DNA from: Ecdyonurus torrentis
Taxonomy: Eukaryota; Arthropoda; Insecta; Ephemeroptera; Heptageniidae
Assembly (NCBI GenBank): GCA_949318235.1
Contig: OX439127.1
Coordinates: forward strand, 36,876,656 to 36,940,655
Direction of reading: 5' to 3'
Length of the DNA stretch: 64,000 bases
Shown here: positions 33,354-45,066 of the stretch, piece by piece
Layout of the letters: every line of letters starts with the position of its first letter
How positions within the stretch are numbered: the stretch's first letter is position 1
Notes under the pieces: model-generated
Seen by the model: only the letters and a program-made list of their open reading frames with translations
Told to the model about the DNA's origin: nothing
Databases searched by the model: none
Program-made: the position numbers and the translations under genes

Positions 33354-33406
33354 CTTATTCATTTGGACTTGGTTATATAATATATAACCAAGTCCAAATG
33401 AATAAG
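33354..33406. repeat. Perfect 53-bp palindrome
   Basis: CTTATTCATTTGGACTTGGT meets its exact complement around a single central base. Confidence 0.9.
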
Positions 33407-34719
33407 CTGCCTTTTACTTTTGGCTTATGAAAATTATAATGTATATGGACAAGGCAGCATTTTTATTTGGATTTGGTACATATATTATGTTGTAAAAATA
33501 ATACAAATGATATCGGTATGAAAGAGTATGTATGTAATATGTATACATAAAATATATGTAATGTACCGCAAGGAATTGAAAAACCTGCACAACTATAGAC
33601 TGAAAAGCATCACTAAAATTGCAGGTTATTCATTTCATTTCGGTACATCAAGTATGTATGTATACATACATACATTTAGATATACACAGGACAAGAATAA
33701 AAACTTTCGCAAAGTCAGACGTTTTACAGTCTGTAAATTATGCATCCTACGTACGATATTCCTTGTCTATATACATACATAATATAAATAGTCACATTTT
33801 GATAACACAAAATGATAAGTCACGTGTATGGTTTATTGTCTCGTTAAGATGATGTACGTGTGGAAAGCTTAATTGACAGAAACAATGGTATGCAAAGAAA
33901 ACCGGTGATCATATTGACGACATGATATCGTATCATACAACCGTAATGCAATGAAATTCCATTTCAATTCCACCGCAAACATCACTTTAAGGCAATAGAG
34001 TAAAGTGTGAATGCTCTGCGGATGTGGGTTTACAGCTCTCAAATTTTATAATTAAATAAAAAATGAGAAAAATATTACCTCTTATTTCTGAAGCTTGTTA
34101 GTAAGAGAACAACAATTCATGAACAAGCAAGCTTTAACCTGACTTTAACTGTTTCGGAACTCTTTTTCTTTTTCTCAAATTTTTTTTTTTTTCTTTAACG
34201 CTGCTTTATGGTTTGTAAACGTAACAATTATTTCTCCTTGAATTTGATAATAATCGTAATGCGATCTGGGCGTGTTAAAAGTCGAAATTAAAAATACGTC
34301 AGCCCTGTCCAGGCCAGGTCCAGGCCCTGTCAAATCAAATAGCGCAAAAGCAGAATACAGTTTCATAATTCATTTGTCACTCATCTCATCTCATCTGCCA
34401 TTTCAAGCGCAAATATTGAAATAGAAAAACCAGCACATAAAGCAGTATAATTATATAAGCACGTACCAGAGCAGAATCAGATTCCAACCAAATTCGATAG
34501 CAAAATATAGTGAGACATTGAGAAGATTTCATGTTAGATGAGATCGATGGATTGCTGTGATTAAAGCAGCATAGTTGGTTCATATTATCTTGCAAATAAT
34601 TTTACCAATTATTTATTTTACTAAAAAGTACATACCCAAGCGAGGAACAGCAGAACTCATCACATACATATATTATATTGATCTTGTTAATTTTATGCAG
34701 CAATAAGTGCCATTATAGT
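33407..34719. other. Region between SGTA and TMEM69, probable promoters
   Basis: The two genes are head to head. The untranslated first exon of SGTA should lie here or just below, but I could not place it. A GC-richer patch at about 34295-34330 (GTCCAGGCCAGGTCCAGGCC) is the only compositional landmark. Confidence 0.35.
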
Positions 34720-35619
34720 ATGGTGAGTGCAGTGGTTCTACTTTTTCATTAATTATTAAAGCTAATAGTTTCTATGTAAGGGTTATAGATTATAGAGGTA
34801 CAGTACTTTGAACTAATAAAGCATCTATATGTATATATGTTACAGTCGAGTTTGATGTTTTCATTGACTCGCAGCCAAGGAGCGGCAAATCAGTTACACA
34901 CCTGGCTAAATAAAAGTCAACATCTGCTAGGTCAACATAAAGGTTCTGCAGCAACTTTTCTTACTACGAATTTTATTAGCTCTAATAAACTAAAAACTCC
35001 TGGCTACATAACCATTAGTACCAGGGCAACTGACAGATTACGTGCAGCAGCTTCGATTCATCAATGCACTCCACTTCAAAATGCTTGGAATCGTAACCAT
35101 GTTTTAAATTTTATTCACACTGACACAGTTAAGAAAAATGAAAAATCTTTTGCGTTGCTCCATGTATTGAAAGAAATCAGGACTTCTCCTGCTCCGGCAC
35201 TAATCCTTGGTTTGTCAGGCTTAGTCCCTTTTGTAGCAGCCCCATGTTACTTCTTGCATGGTGGAGCTTTTGTTCATGACCTGGCAATCGCTCAATTAGC
35301 TTATGGTGCTACCATTTTATCATTCTTAGGAGGAGTACGTTGGGGTTTTACTTTACCTAAAGCAGTAAGTCGTGAGTTAACATGGAGAAATTTAGGCTAT
35401 AGTGTCGCTCCGTCATTACTTGCATGGAGTGCTTTACTCATGCCTTATACTTTTGGCTCCTTGACATTAATTGCAGGACTGGGTGGAGCAGCATATCTAG
35501 ATTTAATGTATGAAGCTTACCCAACATGGTTTAAAGGTCTCCGCTTTTGTCTATCGCTTATTGCTGTGCTGTCACTGTGGACATCCCTTGTACTTAGTTT
35601 TATTTTAAGAGAGCAGTAG
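34720..35619 (+). CDS. TMEM69: TMEM69-like multi-pass membrane protein (DUF3429)
   Basis: Main exon 34846-35619 (stop TAG 35617-35619). The predicted start is ATG 34720-34722, immediately followed by GTGAGT; the acceptor TTACAG ends at 34845, so Met is joined to SSLMFSLTRSQG. This gives 258 residues. An internal ATG at 34855 would also serve. Residues 1-110 are basic and Ser/Thr-rich, as in a mitochondrial presequence. The rest has about five hydrophobic segments: ALILGLSGLVPFVAA, LAIAQLAYGATILSFLGGVR, SVAPSLLAWSALLMPYTFG, LIAGLGGAAYLDLMYE, and CLSLIAVLSLWTSLVLSFI. GATILSFLGGVRWG is the hallmark DUF3429 motif. The molecular role of the family is unknown. Poly-A signal at 35756-35761. Confidence 0.88.
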
Positions 35620-35755
35620 ACATGTTTTTTTTTAATGTCCATAATGTATTGCTATTTTTAATTTAAAATATAATATTATTAAGAATTAAAATTATGTACA
35701 ATGCATATATTTAAATAATTTATTACCAATATTTCCTATTGTAGATATACTGACT

Positions 35756-35761
35756 AATAAA
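35756..35761 (+). terminator. Candidate poly-A signal of TMEM69
   Basis: AATAAA about 137 bases after the stop codon, followed by AT-rich sequence. Confidence 0.5.
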
Positions 35762-37547
35762 GAAGCAACTGTTTTAATAATAATAATAATAATAATCTTT
35801 TATTAAGGCGCATACAGGGCTATTTCAGCCATATTACATGAACCTTGGCCATAAATTGAGCCAATAATATTACAATAAAAATACAAAACATTACAACATG
35901 CAACAAAATTAAACCATTGGTGGTAGCGCAATGTTTTGAAGCCTGCTTTAAGCAATTTTGATCAAATCCACTTTCTTTTTCTATATACTATTATGTGCTC
36001 TTTTGTTTACATCCAATTTTTTTCATGTGCTTATCATGTGCAGTACGTTGAAACAAAAACACGACTGTGATCGAAATCGCTTAAATCGGCCTGTATTAGT
36101 ATTAGGTTCCCTAAAGCTATACTGCTATTGCTTAAATATATACAAAAACTCTTAATAATGCAACAGGATATCAAGATGGCTCAAAGTAAAAATTTTAGTT
36201 AGAAAAAACAGCAATCTCTAACTTAAGATTATTAGTCTGCTCACAATAAAAGCAATATATTATTTCTAGTGTGCAATAAAGATAATACCCCCCACCCCAA
36301 TTTATTGAAAGTTTTGCTTCGAGTGAACAGGACTTATTAGCAATCTTTAGTGTCTAAAATATTAAAATGCTTAACATATTGCAGCTTGCTTTTTAGCATT
36401 AAAACAATTATTGGAAAATTAAAACATTATATAGTGCTCTTACTATATAGCACTGCCCTCCTGAAAAACAATTAAATTCCCAACTTGTTACTCGCCTGTA
36501 TTGATTTTTCAGTACTACATTGTATATCGTAGAACTTCAGCTACAAAACATTTTCTACTCAAATAAAAATGTAATGTTAAGTAATTTGAGTTCTAAAAAG
36601 GCAATGTTGAGGGGGGGGGGGGGGGGGAGGGGAATTGCAGCAGCTATGCGATATGTCATTTTCTACCAAAACCAATTAGTGTAATTGAATTATTTTATAA
36701 GTACATGAGGTGATTACAGTGTAATCACCTCATGTACTTACAAAATAATTCAGATACATATAGAAGCAGTATAGGCCTAATAATAAATAAATAATCAATT
36801 TACTTTTTAACCATAGTTTTATTGCGTGCAGCAACCAATTGTGATTGTAAATTTTAAATTTTGTGTATAGTTTTAAGCTTAAAGCTTTTGCACAAAATAT
36901 TCAATAAAATAACATTGATTGACAAGTAAATATTGGAAAGCCTACAAATAGATTTTATATTATATATATATACGTGTGTGTGTGTTTATATATATATATA
37001 TATATATATAATATAAATAAACTTTCAGATATTACTATATAGTAATAAACGTACAATTTATCAACTTTACGTTGTTCACCAAATAAGTTCTGTAATTCAA
37101 ATACTGCAATATGTGTGTGTCTTTGTGTTGCATTTGATTGTAATTCATAATAAATAAAGAGATTTTGAAATTAATTAAATGTCAAAATAGAACTGCAATA
37201 ATTAACGTGTTTTTTTATTTGAACAAAACCTATACTTAGACCTGACCATCAGAACCCAAAGTTAGGCTGTTTGATTATACCTGATACCTGAAAACAACTT
37301 ACATAAAAAAAACAACAACTGGGAAATACGCTACTTCTGATTTTTTTTTTTTTTTTTTTTTTTTTTGCAGAGGTGGCTAATTACAGTAATTACTAATAAT
37401 ATTGCACATGTTAGACAAATTAACTTAACTGATTTATATACCTGATGAGTTGTGCTTTTCAGAAATTATGTGACCTTTGCCATAAAAATATTTCCAAGCT
37501 ATAAAAACCACTGAGGGTTAAAATTAAAAAAAAAAAAAAAAAAAAAA
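35762..37547. other. Gene-free stretch
   Basis: AT-rich; holds a palindrome (36686-36752), a run of about 25 G near 36613-36638 and short (TA)n/(GT)n tracts. No exon recognised. Confidence 0.5.
36686..36752. repeat. 67-bp near-perfect palindrome
   Basis: AAGTACATGAGGTGATTACA is followed directly by its complement, with outer TGAATTATTTT/AAAATAATTCA arms. Confidence 0.85.
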
Positions 37548-37677
37548 AGCCGTGGCCACAATAAAACTAGAGGCTTGACATCAAGCTCTCCAACTGGTCA
37601 GTTTCATGGGTGCGGTCTTTTTTAGCCAACCACAGGGCTGGAAATCATGCTTCCAGTTTTATCGTGGCCCTATGGCT
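37548..37677. mobile_element. 130-bp MITE related to family D
   Basis: AGCCGTGGCCACAATAAAAC pairs with GTTTTATCGTGGCCCTATGGCT, followed by TTAA (37678-37681). The AGCCATAG terminus matches the 45705 element. The left end abuts a poly-A run. Confidence 0.6.
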
Positions 37678-37681
37678 TTAA

Positions 37682-37876
37682 GCATAATTGAAGAGCATAT
37701 TTTTAAATTTTGGGTTCCATTGGTTGGGACTAACTATAGGTTCCGTTCAATCATTTATGGACATGAATGAATTATTTATACATAAATGGTTATAATCTGC
37801 ACACTAACCATACATTTATTATGTTCTTTTTATTTTAACTATTGATCCTCACTTAAAATTCAAACAATCGGTCAGT

Positions 37877-37910
<34 letters not shown>

Positions 37911-38424
37911 TCATGGATCTTAAAACTGAATTTACTGATGTACTGGTACATATGGGCTATACATAACATTTAAATTAAAATAATACATTTGTAACAAATT
38001 TAATTTCAAATTGTGTGAAAAAATTTGCATGGTCTTTACATACAAAGCAAATTAATAATAATAAATTATAATTCACAGTAATATTCTTTTGATTTGTATA
38101 TAGTCTACATGGTGACCATACTTTTATTATAGTTCAGAAGTAATAACAAAAGAGTAACACCTCACATTCATTGTGCACATTTTTTATTATTCACTTGCAG
38201 AATTCTAATAGCTTTTGAGACACGTGAAAATTGATATAAAATGCATATTAAAAATTTTATATTATGATAATGGTTTTACGTGCATAATATTTTTGTCCAG
38301 ATTTGTAAATAACAAAAGTAATGTTAGTAAATATTTAGGAAAACTCAACTGTGTGATAATTAAACCTTTTAATAGAAAATTGCATAGGTAGTCAAGGATA
38401 ATTTTTCTGGGAATGGGAGATAGT
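37682..38424. other. Gene-free stretch
   Basis: AT-rich with a poly-A run near 37879-37907. Nothing else recognised. Confidence 0.45.
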
Positions 38425-38935
38425 AATGTGCTTAGACTGACAGGAACGCCATGGTACTGAAAATAATTTCTAGCCCAGGGCCAAAAAAATCAATGCATAA
38501 GGCATTAGTTAAGTAAGTGTATGTTCTAGCAGCTCATATTGTTCTTTATATGAAAGATTGGCTTGCATTTGGTTTATATGGCATAAACATTGCTCATAAC
38601 ACATCGTAATTTTCCGCATCTCATCTCTAGCCATGGAGAGTGGTTTTATCCTTACCGGGACTCATCAGCATGGCAAAAAGAGGGAAGCTCTTGCCCCATT
38701 TTCAGCTTAGAAGCTTAGGTACCCTAGCCAACCCAGCTACAGTTTTCATGCCTGCAGCTGAGCCAGTTGTGAGGTGTGAGACACATCACCTAAACCAGAT
38801 GCAAGTTCTACTTTTTTTTTTTATAAAGCTCACTTCCTGATTAGCAATATGAGCCACTTGATTAATTAATTCCTGTGTTACCACGGCATCCCTGTTAATC
38901 CAAGCTCATTAATATCCCTCATTTTCAAAATTTCC
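38425..38935 (+). mobile_element. Dispersed repeat family B, copy 3
   Basis: GGACTCATCAGCATGGCAAA and AGGGAAGCTCTTGCCCC match the other copies; the left border TTTCTAGCCCAGGGCCAAAA is also shared. Confidence 0.55.
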
Positions 38936-38973
38936 TAATCTAAGTGTTTTTCTATCAAATCTTTTAAAATATC

Positions 38974-39118
38974 AAAACTGGTGTTAAAGACTGAAATAAA
39001 CATAATACTTTTATGTCATACAAAAGCATAGGATAAAACTGCATACATGCAGTGCAAATCAATGCTTTTTATGTAATAAGTATTTCACCATTGTTTATTT
39101 CAGTCTGCTCTGAAAACC
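38974..39118. mobile_element. 145-bp hairpin MITE
   Basis: AAAGACTGAAATAAACA near 38986 pairs with TGTTTATTTCAGTCT ending about 39105. Inner AGCAT/ATGCT segments also pair. Confidence 0.6.
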
Positions 39119-39533
39119 ACTTCAAAACTCGTAAAAAAGTAGATAGTATATCCCTCATTTAATTATTTCTGGCCTCGGCCCAGTAATTTTCTTAGTAAAA
39201 TTCTAAAAGGATGAATCCACAATGCTAAAATGTAATAAATTCAGTGGGAGGCACAGCCACAATGCTGGTAACATCCATTGAACTGAAGAAGGATTAAACA
39301 AAGAAAATTAATTAGAAGTCATTTTTTTAAGTAATAATAATAGCACATTTAAAATGTACTGTTTTTATCATCAGACCTTATTTCAACTTATTTTTAATCT
39401 TGGAAAGGACAGAGGAAACCAGCAAGAGCCTTACCATACAGTTTCATAATTAATGTGTCACTCATTAAAAAAAAAAATAATAAAATAAAAATAAAAAAGG
39501 GGGGGGGGGGGTAGGGTAATTACATATTCTATA

Positions 39534-39752
39534 AGAGGAATTGTCCTGAATCAATAAATATGCGAATTTCTAATTTTTGAGCTAATGAAATATTTTTCAT
39601 TATATTTTTTTAGTTGCAAAATGACGTCATGGTTGGTAACTTTTTCCTATGCCCACATCACTCGGCAGTTACCAATTGTGATGTTTTTTTTTTCTTCTGC
39701 TGATTTCAAAAATTAGAAATTCATGAATCAATTAATTCAAGGCGATGTCCTC
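39534..39752. mobile_element. 219-bp hairpin MITE
   Basis: GAATTTCTAATTTTTGA near 39574 pairs with CAAAAATTAGAAATTC ending about 39722, and GGAATTGTCCTGAATC with its diverged complement near 39727-39752. TTACCAATTGTGA and a diverged ATGGTTGGTAA lie between. Confidence 0.6.
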
Positions 39753-39800
39753 TTTTATAATATAAAATTACCCCCCCCCCCCCTCTCTCAATATATATAT

Positions 39801-39803
<3 letters not shown>

Positions 39804-39887
<84 letters not shown>
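39804..39887. repeat. (TA)n microsatellite
   Basis: About 42 TA units, preceded by a run of C (39772-39782). Confidence 0.95.
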
Positions 39888-39890
<3 letters not shown>

Positions 39891-40502
39891 TCTTCCTCAT
39901 TGTGAAGCGATGTCCTGTAGTTAGATAAAAAAAAAATTGTGCTAGCAAAAAATATAGGATACCACTTCACTATATCACAAGGCTCTTGATTTTATCTTCC
40001 TCTAACAACCTTTCCTTTTGAATTATTATATCCAACCAATAGTTTATTTTATTTATTTAATCTTAGTTTCAATATTGGTGCAATACATTATTACTTATAA
40101 GTAGTGTGAGAAACCTTCACTCTTTACTATAAAATTGAAATTCACACCAAAAGCACAAGTAAAATTTAAATAACAAAGTAAAATTATAATATAAAACATA
40201 TAGTTTGTACTTTTTAGATCATACTTCAAGAACTTGTAATTTTATTACAAAATACAAAGGCCACATTCTCTTTTTGCAGATAATTAACACTTACATTCAT
40301 AAAAAAAAGATTATAATATGCATGGCTTTAGCTGCATAATTTATATTTTGATTCAACCACAAAGCAATTTAAAATTGCTACAAAATCACATGTTATTGAT
40401 ATAATATGAGAATTCATTTTAATGTATTCACACATACAGTTAACATTTTCATCAAGCAACATTATAATATTAATGCAAGCAGTTACATAAAAAAAGGAAT
40501 AT

Positions 40503-40504
<2 letters not shown>

Positions 40505-40560
<56 letters not shown>
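40505..40560. repeat. (TA)n microsatellite
   Basis: About 28 TA units flanked by inverted AGGTATA/TATACCT. Confidence 0.95.
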
Positions 40561-40563
<3 letters not shown>

Positions 40564-40627
40564 CCTATATATACTGTATATATACCTATGTAATTAATAA
40601 GTAAAGGTAAAAACCATTTCGGTTTGA

Positions 40628-40800
40628 ATTAATAATCAAAGGAAAGGATAGGAGAAACGAATAGGCGCCTTATCACAATGAGGTTTGTAGCTGGGTGAAA
40701 ATCTTGATGGCCAATTTTTTTCAAGATTTTCAGCAAGCTACGGACCTCATCGTGGTAAAGCGCCAGTTGGTTTCTCCTATCCTTTCCTTTGATTATTAAT
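40628..40800. mobile_element. Dispersed hairpin family A, copy 2
   Basis: TTAATAATCAAAGGAAAGGA at the left end pairs with TCCTTTCCTTTGATTATTAA at the right; the AGATTTTCAGC segments pair inside. This is the most intact family A copy in the window. Confidence 0.75.
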
Positions 40801-40816
40801 TTATACTGTATGTATG

Positions 40817-40821
<5 letters not shown>

Positions 40822-40885
<64 letters not shown>

Positions 40886-41090
40886 CTTGTTGCGAAAAAA
40901 GGTCTATCTTGTATTTTGTCAGAGGAAGCAAAAGGCCTATCTCGTTTTTTGTCAGTGGAAGCAAAAGGCATATCTCGTTCCCTATTTGCTTCCACTGACA
41001 AAAAACGAGATAGGCCTTTTGCTTCCCCTAACAAAATATGAGATAGGCCTTTTTTTTCGCAACAAGATCGTTTTATATATATATATATAT

Positions 41091-41125
<35 letters not shown>
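40822..41125. mobile_element. Family E hairpin MITE inside a (TA)n run
   Basis: The element is 40881-41070 (CGATCTTGTTGCGAAAAAAG and its complement), with (TA)n at 40822-40880 before and about 41076-41125 after. Inside, a GGAAGCAAAAGGCCTATCTC motif occurs several times in both orientations. Confidence 0.75.
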
Positions 41126-41126
<1 letters not shown>

Positions 41127-41133
41127 TATAAAT

Positions 41134-41334
41134 CGATGCCTCTGCGTCAAAAGCGAGCATCTACACATTTCAGATTTCCGACCAAACGACTATCTACACT
41201 TTCCGAGCAGCGCTGTAACTCGACTATTGGCCATAAGCTTAACATTGCAGATGCTCGGCGGCGGAAAGTGTAGATAGTCGTTTTGTCGGAAATCTGGAAA
41301 GTGCAGATGCTTTGCTTTTGACACGGAGGTAGCG
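41134..41334. mobile_element. Hairpin MITE (family G), copy 1, inside (TA)n
   Basis: CGACTATCTACACTTTCCG / CGGAAAGTGTAGATAGTCG and GTCAAAAGCGAGCATCTACA / GTGCAGATGCTTTGCTTTTGAC pair. (TA)n flanks both sides. A relative is at 56287-56463. Confidence 0.7.
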
Positions 41335-41339
41335 ATATA

Positions 41340-42300
41340 TATATATATATATATAGCCTATATATAAAATAATAATTATAGTGTATTTCAGCATGAGCCT
41401 TTTTTTTTTTTTTTTTTTTTATGAGCTGATAGAGAATATTAAAGGTAATCACATTAAGAGCATAATTATGTATAGGATTAAATTAAAAGAAGAAAAGTAA
41501 CAAAAAGTTTACTAAAAAGATTAAGTTTACAGGTCATACAAAGCATAATGTATGAGCTGCCATATTCTGCACTCATGTGAAATGATGCAATAAAAATACA
41601 AGAATCAATGCTGTACTTTTGTTCTTCATTATATTTAATAACCTACGCACAACAAAATTATGCTGGCTACACATGAGGCATACATTATACTATGAAATCT
41701 TATAAGATATTAAATAATTAACCCTTCTATCTCACCATCCTTCATTACTTTTGAGATCATCTTTGACACAAATAGTTTAATGTGTAAAAATATAATAACA
41801 ATAAATAATATAATAATAACAATTATACACAGCCTTAAAATTTGTAATTTGATAAATATTGTTATACACTAAGCTTTCTTTAAACCTGTTTTAGTGTATA
41901 TACTCTTTCATTTCGATACACGAGTGAAATGATGCCATATCATAATTTAAATTGCGGGCAACTACTTATGATTTGCACAAAAGTCTTGAAGTTCTAAACA
42001 CTGAAAACTATTAGGTATTTTCTTTTTGGAATATGTTTTTGTTTTTTCTTTCAGTATATTTATATAAGCCAAAAGAAAAATTAAGCAATACTTTTTTTCC
42101 TTCTCCCTCTTTAATTACAATTTTCATGCTATATATTCCAAAATATAAATTTTATTTATGTTTTGTAATTCAATAACATACAACAAGCACTGTTTAATAC
42201 TTATTGCAGAATGAATTTAATCACTATATAATCAAATAATACTAATTTCAAAATAAGCACATATTATACATATTATACATACATACATACATATGTGTGT
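41340..42300. other. Gene-free stretch 3' of KIF3B
   Basis: Poly-T at about 41401-41420, otherwise ordinary AT-rich DNA. It should hold the KIF3B 3' end or run past it; no single poly-A signal stands out. Confidence 0.4.
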
Positions 42301-42307
42301 ATGTGTT

Positions 42308-42317
<10 letters not shown>

Positions 42318-42374
<57 letters not shown>
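42318..42374. repeat. (TA)n microsatellite
   Basis: About 28 TA units, adjoining the hairpin at 42401. Confidence 0.95.
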
Positions 42375-42378
<4 letters not shown>

Positions 42379-42400
42379 GGCCTATAATATATATATATAT

Positions 42401-42584
42401 CTGGTCCTGGTCACGTCAAAAGGGCTTATCTCCATTGATCCGCAACTTGCTTTAGGGCGTATCTCCAGTGATCATCAAAATTAAAAATTAGGGCGTATCT
42501 CCAGTGGAGATACGCTGATTGCTGATCACTGGAGATATGACCTAAAGCAAGTTGCTGATAAGCCCTTTTGACTCGACCAGGACG
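42401..42584. mobile_element. 184-bp hairpin MITE next to (TA)n
   Basis: CTGGTC...GTCAAAAGGGCTTATC pairs with ATAAGCCCTTTTGACTCGACCAG; GGCGTATCTCCAGTG occurs twice and pairs with its complement. About 160 bases below the KIF3B stop codon. Confidence 0.75.
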
Positions 42585-42740
42585 ATGCACACATTTTAGC
42601 TACATAAATTATTTGCTGGTTCATACTTGCTTATGACAATAATAATTACATACTTTGGTATGTTCAGCACAGCAGTCTCTGATGCAATTTTCTTACTGCG
42701 AGCTACAAAATTACAACACATCTAGATAAACTACTAACAG

Positions 42741-45028
42741 TTACTTTGGTACTAATCCCCGTGGTTGAGGAAATGATGCTGGTGTGGTCACTTGAGAAGG
42801 TGCAGCAAGTTCAGACACAGCACTACTTACAGTTTTGGCACTCTTGCATCTGGAATTACCAAAGAAATAATGTGTCAACATTCAGTAATTTAATGACCCC
42901 CAACAATTGAAATAACCAAGGAGATAATGCATGTAAATTAAAAATATAGCAAAATGAAAAACAGCAAAGGCGCTTTACCCCAATAATTTCTCTTTAATTT
43001 ACCTGTGTCAAACAGCAATGGTTTCTTTTCCCTTGTGTCTTTTAAGAAGGCAATGTTTTGTATATATGATTTCATAAAAAGTTCTCTTAGATTTATTTAG
43101 TATTTATTTACCGTGAAGGTTTGTGGTCTCTTCTTTCTCCTCTTACACGTGCTGGTGCTAAAAGTGAAGCTGCACTTGCATCAATATCAATATCTGCTTC
43201 TTTGGGGTCCACAGTGTTGAGTGCAGCATCAAGGACAGCCTGTATTTTAGGTGAAACTCTTGGACTCTCATAGTCAAGAGTTGTTCTTAGAGGCATGTCT
43301 AGTTCTAAAGACAGCACATTATCAGCCTGAAAAATGTGATATACGTATGATTAAGATTGCATGATGCACAGTATTCCTGTTTATTCCCAAACAACAATAA
43401 TCAGCAAATAATACAATGCAATATCATCTCACCTTTAAACAATACGATGTGTTTGAATTTAATGAACAATTGTGTTGTTATGTTTAGATGTCCATGCAGA
43501 AATTATTATAAAACTAATGTACCTTGTATCTGGGACTGCCACCCATGAAAGAAGCCATTCTTGCATACTCAGAAACAGGCCTCCTTGAGCCAGCAGCAGA
43601 CACTGGACGATTACTGATTGCTGGTAACATATGTGGCATTGGAACAAGGACAAATGAGTCTTCATCTTCATCATACACTATACGTTGCCTGATTTTATTT
43701 TTTTCATCTGAAGGTATAAAATTTTCAATTATCAAATATTTTAGTTTCAATTCTTTGGTGAGTTCATTTTGAGTCTGAACACAGTCTCTTCTCTCCCTAT
43801 CATTTACTTCAGTGATCTCATGTAATTCCTGCTTGACACTTTGCAGCTTAGCAAAAACTTTGCGTAATCTCTTAGTTGTCATCGCTATGTCTTGTTGAAG
43901 ATTGGAATGAGTTTCCCGCATTTCAACAGCACATTCTTCTTGCTCCTCTAGTCTTTGTCTCATCTCTCGTTCTCGTTGCTACACAAAGTACACAAAACAT
44001 TAAATATTTTTTTATGGTTAAATATGTTTGAACAATTTAAGTGCCCGTAAATAATTTATAACGTAATTACTGTTTGTTTGTTTTGTTATTGTTGATACTT
44101 TGCAAGTTTGTGGTATATTACTTACTTTTTGCTCTGCTATTTCTTGACGCTGTTGCTCTAAAGCACGTTGTTGTTCATTTGTATGATCAATTATATTTTT
44201 CCCACCACATAGCAATTTGCTTTCTAATTGCTTGATTTTTTCTTCTAGGTGCTCTTTTTGTGCTCTCTCCTTCTCAAGTGCCTCTTCTTTTTCTTTAACA
44301 TCCTGCAGTAATTTCTCCTTCTCCTAAGAAACAAAATCAGATTGTATTAATTATATATGTCAACAAAATAATGTAATGACAACGAAAGTGTAAAATATTA
44401 TATTACCTCATTGTATAAACGTTTCTCATCATACTGAAAATAAAGGATTACAATAAATTTTAATAATTAATTCATTTGAGCAACTAAACAGAGAGATTGG
44501 GTAAGTTGAATAGCAACACTTTATTTAGTTCCTATCCAATTAATTTTATCTAATGAGAGACTTAAAGCAGGACTTTGGAGCATATTTCTAATAATACAAT
44601 TTTTAATCTCATGCTATGCAAAATATTATAAGATCACAGTTTGGGTTTAAGGGAATAGGTATAAATAAAATAAATTTTGAAACTGGGCAAGCCAAGGTAG
44701 AAAATATTGGTATTATCTACACAAAATACCATTCAAATTTAAATATACTGACAGTTGTTCAAAAATTTTCAGAATAGCATTCAATTAACATAATGCCGTA
44801 CCTTAGTGTCATCTTCTAGCTGACGTTTCACAGATCCTTCTTCAATGCGTTTTTTCTTCTTTTCTTCCAATGAAGCCTAATGAATGAACAAACAAATCAA
44901 CTTACAATCCAAAAATGTAAAGCTTGGTTAGTATTATTAACTAGAAGTGTTATTTCCAGTAACACCAGTTCATCTTTCTAGAAATTTTATTTACCTTATA
45001 GACATTTTACAAAATTTAAAAATTACTG

Positions 45029-45066
<38 letters not shown>

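Larger units (their letters stand above)
39400..40035. mobile_element. Family A copy interrupted by other repeats
   Basis: Left part GGAAACCAGCAAGAGCCTTA near 39415 and right part CACAAGGCTCTTGATTTTAT near 39976 are the two ends of a family A hairpin, pushed apart by the element at 39534-39752 and (TA)n. Confidence 0.45.
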
